Shown piece by piece: positions 56,101 through 64,000 of a stretch of DNA of 64,000 nucleotides. The DNA is from Alitta virens (taxonomy: Eukaryota; Annelida; Polychaeta; Phyllodocida; Nereididae). Each line of letters starts with the position of its first letter. Position 1 is the stretch's first letter. The notes under the pieces are model-generated. The model ran no database searches. It was not told where the DNA came from and saw only the letters and a list, made by a program, of their open reading frames with translations. The DNA lies in NCBI GenBank assembly GCA_932294295.1, contig OW028575.1:19348058-19412057 (forward strand). Reading direction: 5' to 3'. The translations under genes and the position numbers were made by a program.

Positions 56101-57373
56101 GCATTAGATTAGATCAAATTACCTTCGGATAAAAATAATGACATTGTACTTATATATATAGACCTGCAATAACATAGATGTAAAATAGATCATGGAGTCA
56201 CTAGTGACTCCATGGAATGATCTACATCTATGGTTCGTCTAACACAACAAATGTATATGACAACTTGCTCATAATTGGTAAGGGTATCATTGGGTTGTTT
56301 ACGTAGAAACACCCCATCATGCAATTTGAATATGACGCAAGTCACGCAACACAAGCCTTGATTAGGTCAGCGTTATCACCATATTTACTAATCTTGCTAA
56401 GACATGTCATCACGTTATGAAATGCCACGAAGAAAACATGTCATCGATCTATTTATAGCTGTGATCAAGGCCCTGGTGGAGCTTGACTCACCAAAACAAC
56501 ATGGAATATTCCTTGGCTGGAAAGTTCCGGAATTCCCCCACCAGGTGGAATGATCCAGAACTACACTATTGGAACATCACATCAGAAGCTTCTAGAAGTA
56601 GGCTACTTTATGCCATTATGGTATAACTGTTGACAATAGATTTAGATCTCTCATGATAATAATAGCTAATTATATCATAGTTGCTTTGATGGATATTTGT
56701 AATTGTGTAATCACAGTGTGTAATCAAAGTTTAGGCTTAATAATAATAGAAGTTTGGGGGCAAACGGCTTCATTGCCGCTTCAACGAAGCAAAAATAATT
56801 AAAATGCTTCGAATCAAAACAACAACGAATTGCCAAAAGTTGACCACAGACAACACGTTGGATGTCAACAAAGACAGCTGTCATGGAAACGCGGCCAAAA
56901 AGGCATCGAGTGCTTGCAATCACGTGGCCAACAAGATGTAAACACTGCGGCAGCGACCTCAAGCGATCGTAGCAAATTAAGAGAAGAAAAATATTCCCGC
57001 TGAAACTCACCGGTTCTCGAATGTAACGATCAAATGAGGATCCAAAATGTTCTCTTCGGGTTCCCATGTGTTGTGTCTGCAATTGGAACACAATATTTAG
57101 TGAATTCACGACGCGTGAGGTTTTGCAACAGAGAGATCTAGAAACCGGCATTTTCAGGCATGCTCAGTACTTACTTATTCGACCAGCCTTTCCATTTGAC
57201 GAGGTACTCAGGCTTGCCCTGGAAAAACGTACGAAAAACCGTAGCAGTAAGCGTTGTCATAGAATGTCACATATTGCATAACGTATTATGGAACATAAAT
57301 AATGTGTTGCCACTTTACTTACCCTCCTGACTCGTTTCCTAACGATATACTCAGCGGTGAAAATCTGCTCCAT
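37486..57373 (-). CDS. CBX: Polycomb-group chromobox protein (CBX2/4/6/7/8 type), five coding exons
   Basis: Exons on the minus strand: 57323-57373, 57175-57218, 57011-57076, 55816-55882 and 37486-38154. All junctions are GT-AG and in phase (0, 2, 2, 0), giving 298 aa. Residues 1-54 form the chromodomain: MEQIFTAEYIVRKRVRRG, EYLVKWKGWSNK, HNTWEPEENILDP. Its aromatic cage would be Phe5, Trp26 and Trp29, which read H3K27me3. A basic linker follows. The C-terminal 32 residues (ILVTDITHNCVTVTF..GFFKEQ) are the Pc box that binds RING1 in PRC1. It acts in the nucleus as the canonical PRC1 reader. Exon structure matches vertebrate CBX2/4/8. Whether there is one invertebrate orthologue or several cannot be told here. 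A CRE sits about 85 bp upstream of the ATG. Confidence 0.92.
38371..38520 (+). repeat. 24-bp tandem array with a TACGTCAC motif in each unit
   Basis: Six units of ACGTCACATTTTAACT followed by TTC or ATT and AAAAT lie head to tail just inside the long CBX intron. The TTC and ATT variants alternate, so there is a 48-bp higher-order unit. Five of six units keep TACGTCAC, a CRE-like sequence; one has ACATCAC. Confidence 0.88.
38760..39065. promoter_or_regulatory. CpG-rich island with convergent E2F-like sites
   Basis: TTTGGCGCGCGC (from 38773) and TTTTGCGCGCCA (to 38804) are inverse-facing E2F-type motifs about 10 bases apart. The following 250 bases are GC- and CpG-richer than the rest of the intron. 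It could be an intronic promoter or enhancer of the CBX gene. The 67-codon frame here is not convincing coding sequence. Confidence 0.4.
39959..40042. repeat. 84-nt hairpin with inner palindrome
   Basis: ATACACTAATGGACTT and continuation to 39985 pair with the inverse at 40016-40042 over 27 bases with one mismatch. The loop region contains the perfect 16-base palindrome GTAAAACATGTTTTAC. The size fits a tiny MITE or a microRNA-precursor-like hairpin; the outermost sequence has no obvious target duplication. Confidence 0.6.
41235..41380 (+). mobile_element. Possible tRNA-derived SINE
   Basis: TAGTGCAGTAG fits the RNA polymerase III A-box consensus and AGTTCGATTCC about 60 bases later fits the B box. 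The region downstream (41390-41450) resembles 23568-23634, which ends in a tetranucleotide tail. Together this suggests a SINE with a LINE-like 3' part. The intact tRNA fold is not present. Confidence 0.4.
41383..41967 (+). other. 194-codon open frame within the CBX intron, unrecognised
   Basis: The predicted product has one hydrophobic segment (CTIIILIAIPLVSLTLIMPC, residues 32-51), a Lys/Arg-rich middle and a Ser/Asn run from a CAG-type repeat (41848-41884). I recognise no family. The first 25 codons overlap a dispersed repeat shared with 23568-23634, which argues against an ordinary gene. It could be a repeat-derived or nested gene fragment. Confidence 0.2.
42085..42170 (+). repeat. Dispersed repeat, GCAGACGTAATGATGAGAT family, copy 1
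   Basis: GGCAGACGTAATGATGAGAT plus flanks (CAGCTGCC before; GGCTTGGAGTTCAC and a CCCATGGGGTGGATCTTACT-type block after) is shared with 44455-44590 and, in inverse orientation, with 52550-52660. Confidence 0.6.
43881..44040 (+). other. Exon-like segment with a signal-peptide-like start
   Basis: A long pyrimidine tract ending in TTTTTTTCAG (about 43915) precedes an ATG at 43938 that begins MKSCLQKLTAIILILLTTRA, which resembles a secretory signal peptide. CAGGTCTCC at about 44026 could be a weak donor. No further exon was found, so this is only a candidate gene nested in the CBX intron. Confidence 0.18.
44455..44600 (+). repeat. Dispersed repeat, GCAGACGTAATGATGAGAT family, copy 2
   Basis: The order ATGCCACTGGTCTGAATCTT, AGTCAGCT, GGCAGACGTAATGATGAGAT, then ACCCAGGGTGAGGTCTTT, is the longest copy. 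It matches the inverse of 52550-52660 on the left and 42085-42190 on the right. The 92-codon frame over it is not a gene. Confidence 0.65.
45735..45815 (-). repeat. Dispersed repeat, inverse of 49030-49140
   Basis: GGAGTAGCCAGCTATAGCCA, CAGGTAGCATCGTATGGCA, TAGCTAGGTTCA and GGGCTGTTTTTA match the reverse complement of 49030-49140 in order, with a few indels. Confidence 0.65.
46000..49029. other. Unannotated part of the CBX intron
   Basis: Very AT-rich DNA with T runs and TA microsatellites (47147, 47360). A C run lies at about 48567. No exon or recognisable element was found. Short minus-strand frames at 46155-46394 are unsupported. Confidence 0.4.
49030..49395 (+). repeat. Dispersed repeat, fuller copy
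   Basis: The left part matches the inverse of 45735-45815. The right part (GTGGACAGAAGCAGCTGGCT, GGTCACT.CAG) matches 50680-50790 in direct orientation. It is a repeat of about 360 bp of unknown class, present three times in this intron. Confidence 0.6.
50530..50800 (+). repeat. Dispersed repeat, third copy
   Basis: ATAGCCAGCTACTCAAAACC, GATCTTAAAGTACAT, GTGGACAGAAGCAGCTGGCT and GGTCACTACAG correspond to blocks at 49118-49370. It ends in a diverged GCAGACGGTATGATGAGAT, which links it to the family at 42085 and 44455. Confidence 0.6.
52160..52497 (+). mobile_element. LINE 3' fragment of a second family
   Basis: The frame EEWRSRLIAEGPHLWNLLPS followed by SVKALDFNDFKKLLSKW is the typical C-terminal end of many metazoan LINE reverse transcriptases (LWN.LP....L..FK..L..W). 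The 3' UTR ends AATAAAAATTATTCTATTCT, a pentanucleotide tail. A GTTCGATTCCTAGC block just after could be a SINE B-box scrap. Confidence 0.6.
52550..52660 (-). repeat. Dispersed repeat, GCAGACGTAATGATGAGAT family, inverse copy
   Basis: Reverse complement matches 44455-44530 (ACTGGGTCTGAAGCTTAGTC, AGACAGACGTAATGATGAGA) and 42105-42135 (TAAGACTTGGAGT). Confidence 0.6.
52888..53326. mobile_element. Possible older hAT-like element holding the nested MITE
   Basis: CAGTGGCGTAGGAGC on the left and an imperfect inverse (CTCCGACGCCTATG) on the right bracket the MITE at 52931-53261. CAGTGGCGTAG is a common hAT terminus. No 8-bp target duplication is visible, so this is tentative. Confidence 0.35.
52931..53261. 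mobile_element. TA-flanked MITE with CCGTATTTACTCGAATA ends
   Basis: The left end CCGTATTTACTCGAATAGAA and the right end ending GAGTAAATACGG form terminal inverted repeats with one or two mismatches. TA on each side is the probable target duplication. Internal blocks CCTCTATTCGAAGTGGGCG and GCCTCTATTTGAGGGGGGCG repeat within the arms, so each arm is itself repetitive. Non-coding. Confidence 0.78.
53340..55700. other. Unannotated part of the CBX intron with homopolymer G/C runs
   Basis: No exon seen. A copy of the repeat core GCAGACGTGATGATGAGAT lies at 54178. G runs at about 55219 and 55425 and a C run at 55331 dominate 55200-55450; the Pro- and Gly-rich frames there are artefacts of these runs. 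Confidence 0.45.
55816..55882 (-). CDS. CBX: CBX gene, exon 4 (67 nt)
   Basis: Found by phase: exon 3 ends after two bases of a codon (CG) and the last exon begins in phase 0. This segment has an acceptor TTTATTTCAG, supplies one base (giving CGA, Arg) and 22 codons (KAYKALHGNRKTAKLGKRRK, then TH), and ends at GTATGT in phase 0. It is a basic linker after the chromodomain, equivalent in place and charge to exon 4 of vertebrate CBX2/4/8 (which encodes KRGR-type basic stretches). RNA evidence would settle it, but the double phase match and basic content are strong. Confidence 0.82.
55870..56080. repeat. Tandem duplication overlapping the CBX exon 4 acceptor
   Basis: Two adjacent units of about 105 bp share TTATATGCTTTTCTGAAATA, TATATGACATCCTCAAT.AAC and GGTAATAGGCCTATATTGTT. 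The first unit contains the acceptor and first eleven bases of exon 4. The second therefore carries a duplicate acceptor at about 55984 with no exon body behind it. Confidence 0.7.
56173..56232. repeat. 60-nt near-perfect palindrome
   Basis: CATAGATGTA on the left and TACATCTATG on the right enclose TAGATC/GATCTA and a perfect 24-base core (56191-56214) centred on ACTAGT. It could extrude as a cruciform. The core contains GAGTCAC/GTGACTC, close to AP-1 half sites. Confidence 0.75.
57011..57373 (-). CDS. CBX: CBX gene, chromodomain exons 1-3
   Basis: Exon 1 (57323-57373) gives MEQIFTAEYIVRKRVRR. Exon 2 (57175-57218) gives GKPEYLVKWKGWSN and two bases of Lys32. Exon 3 (57011-57076) completes it: HNTWEPEENILDPHLIVTFE and on to N, then two bases of Arg. 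The introns are short (104 and 98 bases), unlike the 1.1-kb third and 17.7-kb fourth introns. Vertebrate CBX2/4/6/7/8 split the chromodomain at the same places. The start has few upstream residues, shorter than the MELSAVGE-type N terminus of vertebrate CBX proteins. Confidence 0.93.
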
Positions 57374-57550
57374 TCTGCTCCGCTTGCACCAGACAAATGC
57401 AATGAACTACGCAGTTGGCCTGCAGCGCCGCGTTGCGACCAGCGCCACACTCACATGTGACGTCAGGCATGCAGCCGGGATGGATTGAGGGGGGGGGGGG
57501 GGGGTTTGCTGAGACAGCGTCAAAAATAGGACGCCCCAACCTCCACACGT
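57374..57550 (-). promoter_or_regulatory. CBX proximal promoter / 5' UTR with a CRE
   Basis: Upstream of the ATG the DNA is CpG-rich (GCGCCGCGTTGCG at about 57425). It holds a full CRE, TGACGTCA, at 57458-57465, about 85 bases from the start codon, in the range of a TATA-less promoter. No TATA box is evident. A run of G follows at about 57490-57505. Confidence 0.45.
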
Positions 57551-60430
57551 GTTGGTGACGTTCTAATATTCTAGATTATTTTAAAACAACAATGCCTTAT
57601 TAGTATCGGTAGGCCTAGATTAATAAGTCCCATATAAATAGGCCTATATCTATCTATAGATAGGGCCTAGATATCTATAGGAAGCCTAAACCTCAGTTAT
57701 GAATAATTATAAGTATTTATCAAACATACATTTTATGGTAAAACACGTATTTAACATATTTAACTGCCATATAATTATTTTGTTCATTATTCATATTTAA
57801 CGTAACCAACAAGAAAGGCGGAACACTCTGAACTGGGGGAGGGGGGGGGGGGGAGCACCGGTAAGGGGGGCACGATAAATTGTATTATCAATAGTTAGGA
57901 CAAAAAGTGCCCCCAATTTTATTACATTTATTTCATAGGTATTAAATAGCTCCATTCATGAATGATGACATATACATTCATATAACCATCTCACCACCCA
58001 CAGGACCTGATGTAAAATGACATAATCCAGATCGATACGCCTTCACGAGCTGATGTAAGAACTGTGTTTTAAAAGGGTTTTTTTTTTTTTTGCTCATGGA
58101 ATTCGTATTCTTACAATGATTAATATTTCAAGAAAACGTGTTTTTTTTTCTTCTAAATTTATACCGCCCACATTGAAGACACTATTAACCCTATATACAT
58201 GAGTGAACTTTTGCAAAATAACATATCTAAGTATGGAACCTATAAAATAAACGAAAAAAAAAAAAAAAAAAAAATCTTGCATACTTTTAAAAATAGGATG
58301 TAGGCCTACATGTATCTTATTTTTGGTATTTTGCAGGGCATTATATATAGGTATATATAAATTTTGATTTTGTATGAATAGGCCTATCAGTTGTTATCTA
58401 GTAATGTTGTTAATTTCTATACATGACAGAAGTTCTAAAAATATCAGGGATATCATAGTTCTTCTAGGGCCTATTTGTGAACCAATGTTTTAGTATGCAT
58501 AATTTCAATATATCTAGGATTTTCACGACCGCTATTTTCTTATGTATAACTCTTCAGTGTTTGTCAGCCAGTCTGGTACACTTGTTGTTATAAATATATA
58601 TGTTTATACGTTTGATTTTGTTTAATTCTACTTCTTCTATATGTGTTACATAATCTTCTGGTAATTGTAGTGTCATACCTTGGATGAACTATAGTTCATC
58701 CAAGGTCATACCCTGTATTCTATAACATAGCAAAGTTTGCTCAATATTATTTTATGATAGAGGTAATCGAACGTTTAGCAAGTCCATGCATATAATATTT
58801 TTAGGTACGTTCTTTTTTGTTAATTTCATCTGTAATCTGGCTGATCATTTCAAACAGGCCAAGTGTTGTTGAATGTATTTTTCTAAACTCACACTGACTT
58901 GCCTTTTTTTTTTTTGATTTTTGTGCTGGTCAAAATGTGTATGTAAATGTAGACACAGTGGGAAGGATAGATACAGGCCTGTAATTGTTTTAAATATTTC
59001 TCATCTTTCTTGTGTATTTATGTTATTTATTGATTATAAATTCAGTTAACCGATAATTGTCTCATATCCGTGCGCCGCCGTCCATCTTACTACCAATCAT
59101 AGCCCATCTCATTCTAATCCTCTTGCCATCCCTGACAAAATCGAGCGGCTTATGAGGCTTGCTCCTCATTCGCTTTGTTTTTTCCGTTTAAGACCCACCC
59201 ACCCATTCTTATTTGTATTTATTCATGGTTCAATTTCTAAATTTAAAAAAAATTCTGGTTTGTATTCTAATAGTATAAGTGGTGTGTTCCTTTTGGGTTA
59301 TAACCCTTATGTTTTTGGGTATACCCCTGTTTCTAATGTGTAGATTAAGAGCCATGGGCGTCCACAAGAACAATATGTCATGGTTTATACGCTTGTGTGA
59401 TTGAATGTATGTCTGCTGCCAATAAAGACATTATTTATCCACACCTATCACATGTCTTCTCTTATTATTATTTTGGGTTAACTATTTTTAAGAAATCTGC
59501 AATTATACCACATTGAAAAGACTGACTAATTATCGATATCATACCATCAACACCTTGGATTTATTTTTATATTTAAGATGGTTATTGTGATAGGCAGGTT
59601 GCGGAAATATATTTAAGAAGAAAATAGTTTGTCTATTTTTAGTAGGCCTATTACTATTTGTACGTTTGTTTATATTTATATTAGGAATTGTGTTCCTTAC
59701 TAATATATATCATCATTTTCATTTCAAATAGTTTTTCATAATATCTTTTTGCTATCCTATTTATTTTCCTTTGTGTTTTATTTATGCGTTTATTTTATTT
59801 TTTGTTGTTTTTTAGGTTTCTGTACAATTTATCACTACACTTTAAGAACAGATCGGTTGACCCCCGAAGGGGTAATGGGGTCAACTAGCTCAGGGTCAAA
59901 AATTGATTATTACTCTAAATGTGAAGAACTGGTTTAGTTGAGCATAGATTTAGACATTTATCATTTACCCTCTAAAAACTCTTCATAACTTCGGATCGGT
60001 TCATTGAAATTGAACCATATTTGAGTCATGTATTCTTTGAGCATATAAACATAATTTATGAGTGTGAAATCACCTGAATCTTAATTATTGTAACTCGCTT
60101 AATATTTAGGATCATGAACAAGATGTCAAAATATTTGTATCTGAAAAGCGTTTTAAGATATTGTTTAAGATTTGACCTTGCAGTAGCAAAAGGTCAAAAG
60201 TTTAGGTTAAAATGTTAAAAAGTGGTAATTTTGACAGGATTTGGGCCTGATTTTTGCTAATGTTGCTATGATGCTTGGTAATGTGGAGTGATGTTGACCA
60301 ATGTTGTGGCTTCCACATGTCATTTGCGATCCCCGAGGAAAATTACCCCAAACGGGTTACATGCTATAACTCCTCACTTAATTCAGTGCATTCATGAATT
60401 TACAGTCAAGATATCATTATAATGAACTGG
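57551..60430. other. Non-coding stretch beyond the CBX promoter
   Basis: No gene supported. It contains a G-rich run at about 57837, an A run near 58255, a perfect palindrome at 58678-58705, and a small inverted repeat GTTGACCCC/GGGGTCAAC at 59858-59884. The segment 59090-59440 has a short open frame and a CCAATAAAG end (59420). It could be a LINE tail, but no domain is recognisable. Confidence 0.4.
58678..58705. repeat. Perfect 28-nt palindrome
   Basis: CCTTGGATGAACTA is followed at once by its exact reverse complement, with TCATA on both sides. No spacer is present, so it could form a cruciform. Confidence 0.85.
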
Positions 60431-60431
60431 T

Positions 60432-60912
60432 GAATACCAATAACATTGGTTGAATTAACCATTTATAACTGGTTAGGTTAACCATTAAATTGGTGAAAAG
60501 TCAGTCATGATTATTTGTTGAAATAACCAATTAATTGGTTAAAATTATTGCAAACCATGTCATTGGTTGATTAACATAGCTTGAAATGACCATTAAAATG
60601 TTTAAATCAACCACAGAAATTGGTTGGAAAACTGGTATCTCTTGAGTTTCAACAAAGATTGATGCTAGAATTAACCAATATATATGTAGTGGACATGATC
60701 AACCAATTTAATGTTTGTTCATCGAGGACCTACCAATATTGTTGGTTGAATATATACACACAGAATATTGTTAGAACCAATAGCCAATGACAATTGGTTG
60801 AAAGATATATTAATTTGGATTGGTTGTTTTTTACCAATTAATTTGTTGGTCACACATTAATCCTTGAAATTGTTTGAATTTGACCAATTTCGTGGTTAAT
60901 TCAACCAATTTG
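60432..60912. repeat. CCAAT/ATTGG-dense degenerate repeat
   Basis: About 17 exact CCAAT or ATTGG pentamers lie in some 480 bases, mostly as AACCAATT or AATTGGTTG in alternating orientation at about 20-45-base spacing. Base composition alone would give around one. The flanks between motifs are only loosely similar, so this is an old minisatellite or an inverted-motif array. CCAAT is the NF-Y core; function is unproven. Confidence 0.7.
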
Positions 60913-62479
60913 TTTTGAAGTTTTCAAATTACTTTGCTGTATTTGTACATACTTTGGGCAAAGTCATTATGTTTGACTATTGATTGACTAATAAAACACC
61001 GTAAAGTTATACAAAAGACATTAAAAAAAAAAACTCACACTACAGGGAAACTATGTACTGAATGGTGACAATGATAGATTTAATAGATATCTGCCATAAT
61101 TATTAAAGCTGGTATAATATGCCCTACAGATGTGCTTCTTATTGATTAAGTATTATTTTAGAATTACCACTGAACAAGCTTCACGATGCTTATGTGCTAT
61201 GTGTGGGCATTCGCTGAGGGATTTGCTGCAGCTCAGCCTATGTTTATAGATGTTTTTGAACAATTCAGTCTTTATTTAACGAAATACTCTATAAAACTAT
61301 CAGAATACAGCATATACACATTGAAATAGGCTATTACATACATTATACCTACTGATATAGTCCTGGGCAATTAAATAAATTAATGTGTATCAGTATGACT
61401 GGAGCAAAAACTCTCTTTTGGCAACAGAATGCATAAACTTTTGCGAAAAGGCTTTTATACTGCCTTGAAAACTGTTTCCTCATGAAACCAGTCAAGATTT
61501 GATATTACAGGAAGATGCTGTCATTAGCCGAATCGTAAATATGACAAAATGGTTTTAGTCTGACTCAACAATTCAGTTTTTTTTGGCTTGGAAAGAGGGC
61601 AGATTTAAACAAGTTAGGATGTTATAAACACTAAACAAAGATAGGCTAGTTGAGGGGAAAAAATTGATTTGGAAGACATTCGGAAAGCCCTACTCACGGA
61701 AAAACAAAGAAATGTGCCAGACTAGTTTTCATAAATTCTAATGCCCCTTATTTTCGAGAAACACACTATCCAAAACCTTAATGCAGTAATATTTCATAAA
61801 AATAATTTCAAAAGCTCAAATGGAATGGTTTTGTCCTGAAATTTCAGTTTTAAAGTAGTAAGTTGCACTGCCAGGCAGTCTTCTTTCACAGACATTTTCT
61901 GAAGTCATTTCAGACTTCAAAAGGCCTCTCAAAATGCCTTGCCTGCCTGAAAATATCCCCATTGCTAACCTTGTGTTGTGTGCCCATGACGTATTATTCA
62001 AGTTGAGATAAACGAGTTGTTCAATGAGGCCAACACAATTTTTTATTACTTTTGCTGTGTCAGTATTTCAAAGTTGGACAATTGCCCTTATTAGACCTAT
62101 TAGACTTAGACTTTCTTTGTTAAAGTGACTTAGACTTTCTTTTTTTATTAAAGTGACCTACAATTATAATTAATCAGACATAATACAAAGAAAAGGAACT
62201 TGCCCCTTGCCCAGCCCAAGCCACTATACATCTTATTATTACATGCGCCATCTTTATTTAAAACAACTTAACTAGTACCAATAACCACTTGACACTTGAA
62301 TACACACGGATTGTGTTTCCCTGTGCACACAACATATTTTCACTAATATTAGCACACACTCATAAGAACAATATTTGACAAAAATATCCCAACACAGATT
62401 GTGGAAATATTGAGACAACATTGTATAATATAATCTACATGGTTGAACTATTTTGATAATGTTTCCTGATAATTCTAGG
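60913..62479. other. Non-coding stretch
   Basis: AT-rich unique-looking DNA, without a supportable gene. Short direct repeat AAGTGACTTAGACTTTCTTT / TTAGACTTTCTTTGTTAAAG near 62105-62155. The minus-strand frame at 61816-62001 lacks any domain. Confidence 0.35.
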
Positions 62480-62785
62480 GTCCACACTTTCATATTGTTA
62501 CATTATGCTCAGATAATATCATCACAATATTAGGTAAAATGATAATCTGGATGTTGTAAAGATATCTGTGCCATATTTTCAAATATGTTATTAAACACAT
62601 TGCTACAAGGGTTTTATTAACCTTATGAAAATTGTTCTGCCATTATTTCTGTAATGTTTTGTGATAATACAATTCATGATATTGCCACAAGCATTTCTTG
62701 GGTCCACACTTTCATATTGTTACATTATGCTCACAGTAAATTGTCACAGCATCAGTTGAATGATAATCTGGATGTTATAATGAAG
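62480..62785 (+). repeat. Direct repeat of about 85 bp, spaced 220 bp
   Basis: GTCCACACTTTCATATTGTT, ACATTATGCTCA and GATAATCTGGATGTT are shared in order by 62480-62564 and 62701-62780. The intervening sequence has weakly related blocks, so it may be a two-unit satellite. The second unit runs directly into the LINE fragment at 62779. Confidence 0.65.
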
Positions 62786-63294
62786 TTGAAGATGAAATTC
62801 ACTGTCTTGTGACCTGTCCAAGCTACTCTTTATTTCGAGAAAACCTAAATACGATAGCAAGGAAATATATTGGTAACTATAATACTCTAAACAACATGGG
62901 GAAATTTAAAGCCATAATGACATCCAAGGAGCCTGAGAAAATTTCCTTTACAAGCTGATGTTTAAACAATGCCTTTATCCGTCTCCAAAAATTGTATATC
63001 TTGAACTTTAAAACTGCACTGCCATGATGAAAACTCTTTGTGATTTAGTTTTCTAGAAGTGAAGTCAGATAATCTCTGTAAATATATACATATATACTTC
63101 CTATTAATTAATATATATTTAGCTCTATGTAAATACTTTAATTTGGTGGCTGGAACCATCTGTAACTATAGTCTTTGTTGTATTCCCTTTTTTTAAATTA
63201 TTTTCTGATTGCTTTTATTTCTTTTTATCTTTTGTACTTGTGACATATATGTCTTTTCTGACATCTTCCGTCAATAAAAATTATATATATATAA
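62779..63294 (+). mobile_element. 5'-truncated LINE 3' end, CR1/L2-like family
   Basis: NEVEDEIHCLVTC followed by KFKAIMTSKEPE matches the C-terminal knuckle region of the LINE at 23875-29051. A stop at 62955 replaces the family's ...NFLNKVM end. The 3' UTR ends GACATCTTCCGTCAATAAAA and (TA)n, as in the copies at 17882 and 29051. Only about 60 codons remain. The insertion junction lies at the end of the direct repeat unit. Confidence 0.75.
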
Positions 63295-64000
63295 TGATGT
63301 CTGCACAAAGTTTTCAGAAATAGCATAAACTTTTTTTGCTATTATTCGCCTTATGAAAATATTAGTTCAAATTTAAAAGCGCCATCTAGAGAGTTGTCAA
63401 GCCTCTACAAAATCCAAGAATATCTGCTAAATAGGTTGGTATTTTTATCTTTTTTGCAGCATTGCCATTGATTAGTCATTGTAGAAAACATTTGAAGATC
63501 AATTCCATTTGAAATGTGAATTTGTTTTCACCCAGTCAGCACCTACAGAATTGCAACATCATAAATGGGTTGCAACCAGGTGACTGATGTTATAAATGTT
63601 AGTAACAATATCGTTTTTATAATATCATGTTCAGAGGTGTATACTGATGTAGAAGTTGACCTAACCATGAGCCTGACTGACAACAAGGCATGATATAATG
63701 AGATACATCACTGAATCCTTACCCACAAGAGCCGTTTCTCTATTCAGTATTTAAGAAGTAATTGCAATTTTGTGGATAAGTATGTAACCAGATGCCTTTT
63801 TGGATTCTTAGCATGGAGCTTTCATCTGTATCACATATAATCCCATGCCTAGGGAAAGTTAGCTGTATAAGGGAGTATACTGATATTAAAAAATATATAT
63901 AATAGTAAAAAAAATCTGAGGCATGGGATAAAAATGTCATACGATGGGTTGATGCAGTATATCCCCTTGACCAGTATATTGAGTCTCGGGGAAGTATATC
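63295..64000. other. Non-coding right edge
   Basis: I see nothing beyond AT-rich DNA and TA runs. The minus frame at 63740-63940 is not supported. Confidence 0.4.

Noticed and set aside
56711..57151. 146-codon minus-strand frame
   Set aside because: It overlaps CBX exon 3 in the wrong frame and reads through the exon's splice sites; a shadow of the real exon.
57351..57548. Minus-strand frame beginning MWRLGRP
   Set aside because: Different frame from the chromodomain start; the G run gives a Pro stretch. CBX exon 1 explains the conserved part.

Overview
The window is eukaryotic nuclear DNA: AT-rich, intron-containing, with long gene-poor stretches, non-LTR retrotransposons, many MITE-like inverted-repeat elements and short tandem repeats. 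An ABHD15-type gene pair, a Polycomb CBX gene with its own C-terminal box, and CR1/L2-like LINEs with an esterase ORF1 point to a metazoan. A marine invertebrate deuterostome (echinoderm, hemichordate or amphioxus type) is my best inference, but the species cannot be fixed from this sequence.

Layout. (1) 1-3300: non-coding, with a diverged repeat family carrying GTCATGTGACC motifs and an inverted repeat enclosing a CRE and a CCAAT box. (2) 3369-9308 (+): a two-exon gene for a small secreted Cys-rich PAN/Apple-like protein. Its intron holds a 2.65-kb foldback element and a smaller MITE. (3) 9309-19700: repeat-rich DNA with a hAT MITE (perfect 8-bp target duplication), a three-unit repeat with three full CREs, a decayed minus-strand coding remnant, microsatellites and a 5'-truncated LINE. 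(4) 19856-21025 and 31525-32718 (+): two intronless ABHD15-like alpha/beta-hydrolase genes in direct orientation. They diverge overall but share a patch of about 150 bp at ~95% identity, suggesting gene conversion. Between them lie an orphan promoter-like cluster (23018-23164), a near-full-length but frameshifted CR1/L2-like LINE (23875-29051), a fresh ~1.47-kb tandem duplication of the LINE 3' end, and a Tc1-like transposase scrap. (5) 37486-57373 (-): one Polycomb-group CBX gene, rebuilt here as five coding exons (298 aa) with all junctions in phase. A 17.7-kb intron separates a 67-nt exon from the large last exon. (6) 57374-64000: non-coding, with a promoter-proximal CRE, perfect palindromes, a striking CCAAT/ATTGG cluster and another truncated LINE.

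Nothing shows the genes working as one pathway. The CBX product would read H3K27me3 in PRC1, the ABHD15-like proteins are probably membrane-anchored lipid-metabolism hydrolases, and the PAN protein is secreted. I found no convincing tRNA, rRNA, CRISPR or bacterial-type operon. The most notable observations are the ABHD15 conversion patch, the large foldback element, the recent LINE-tail duplication, the CBX exon-4 acceptor duplication, and the CRE and CCAAT motif arrays.
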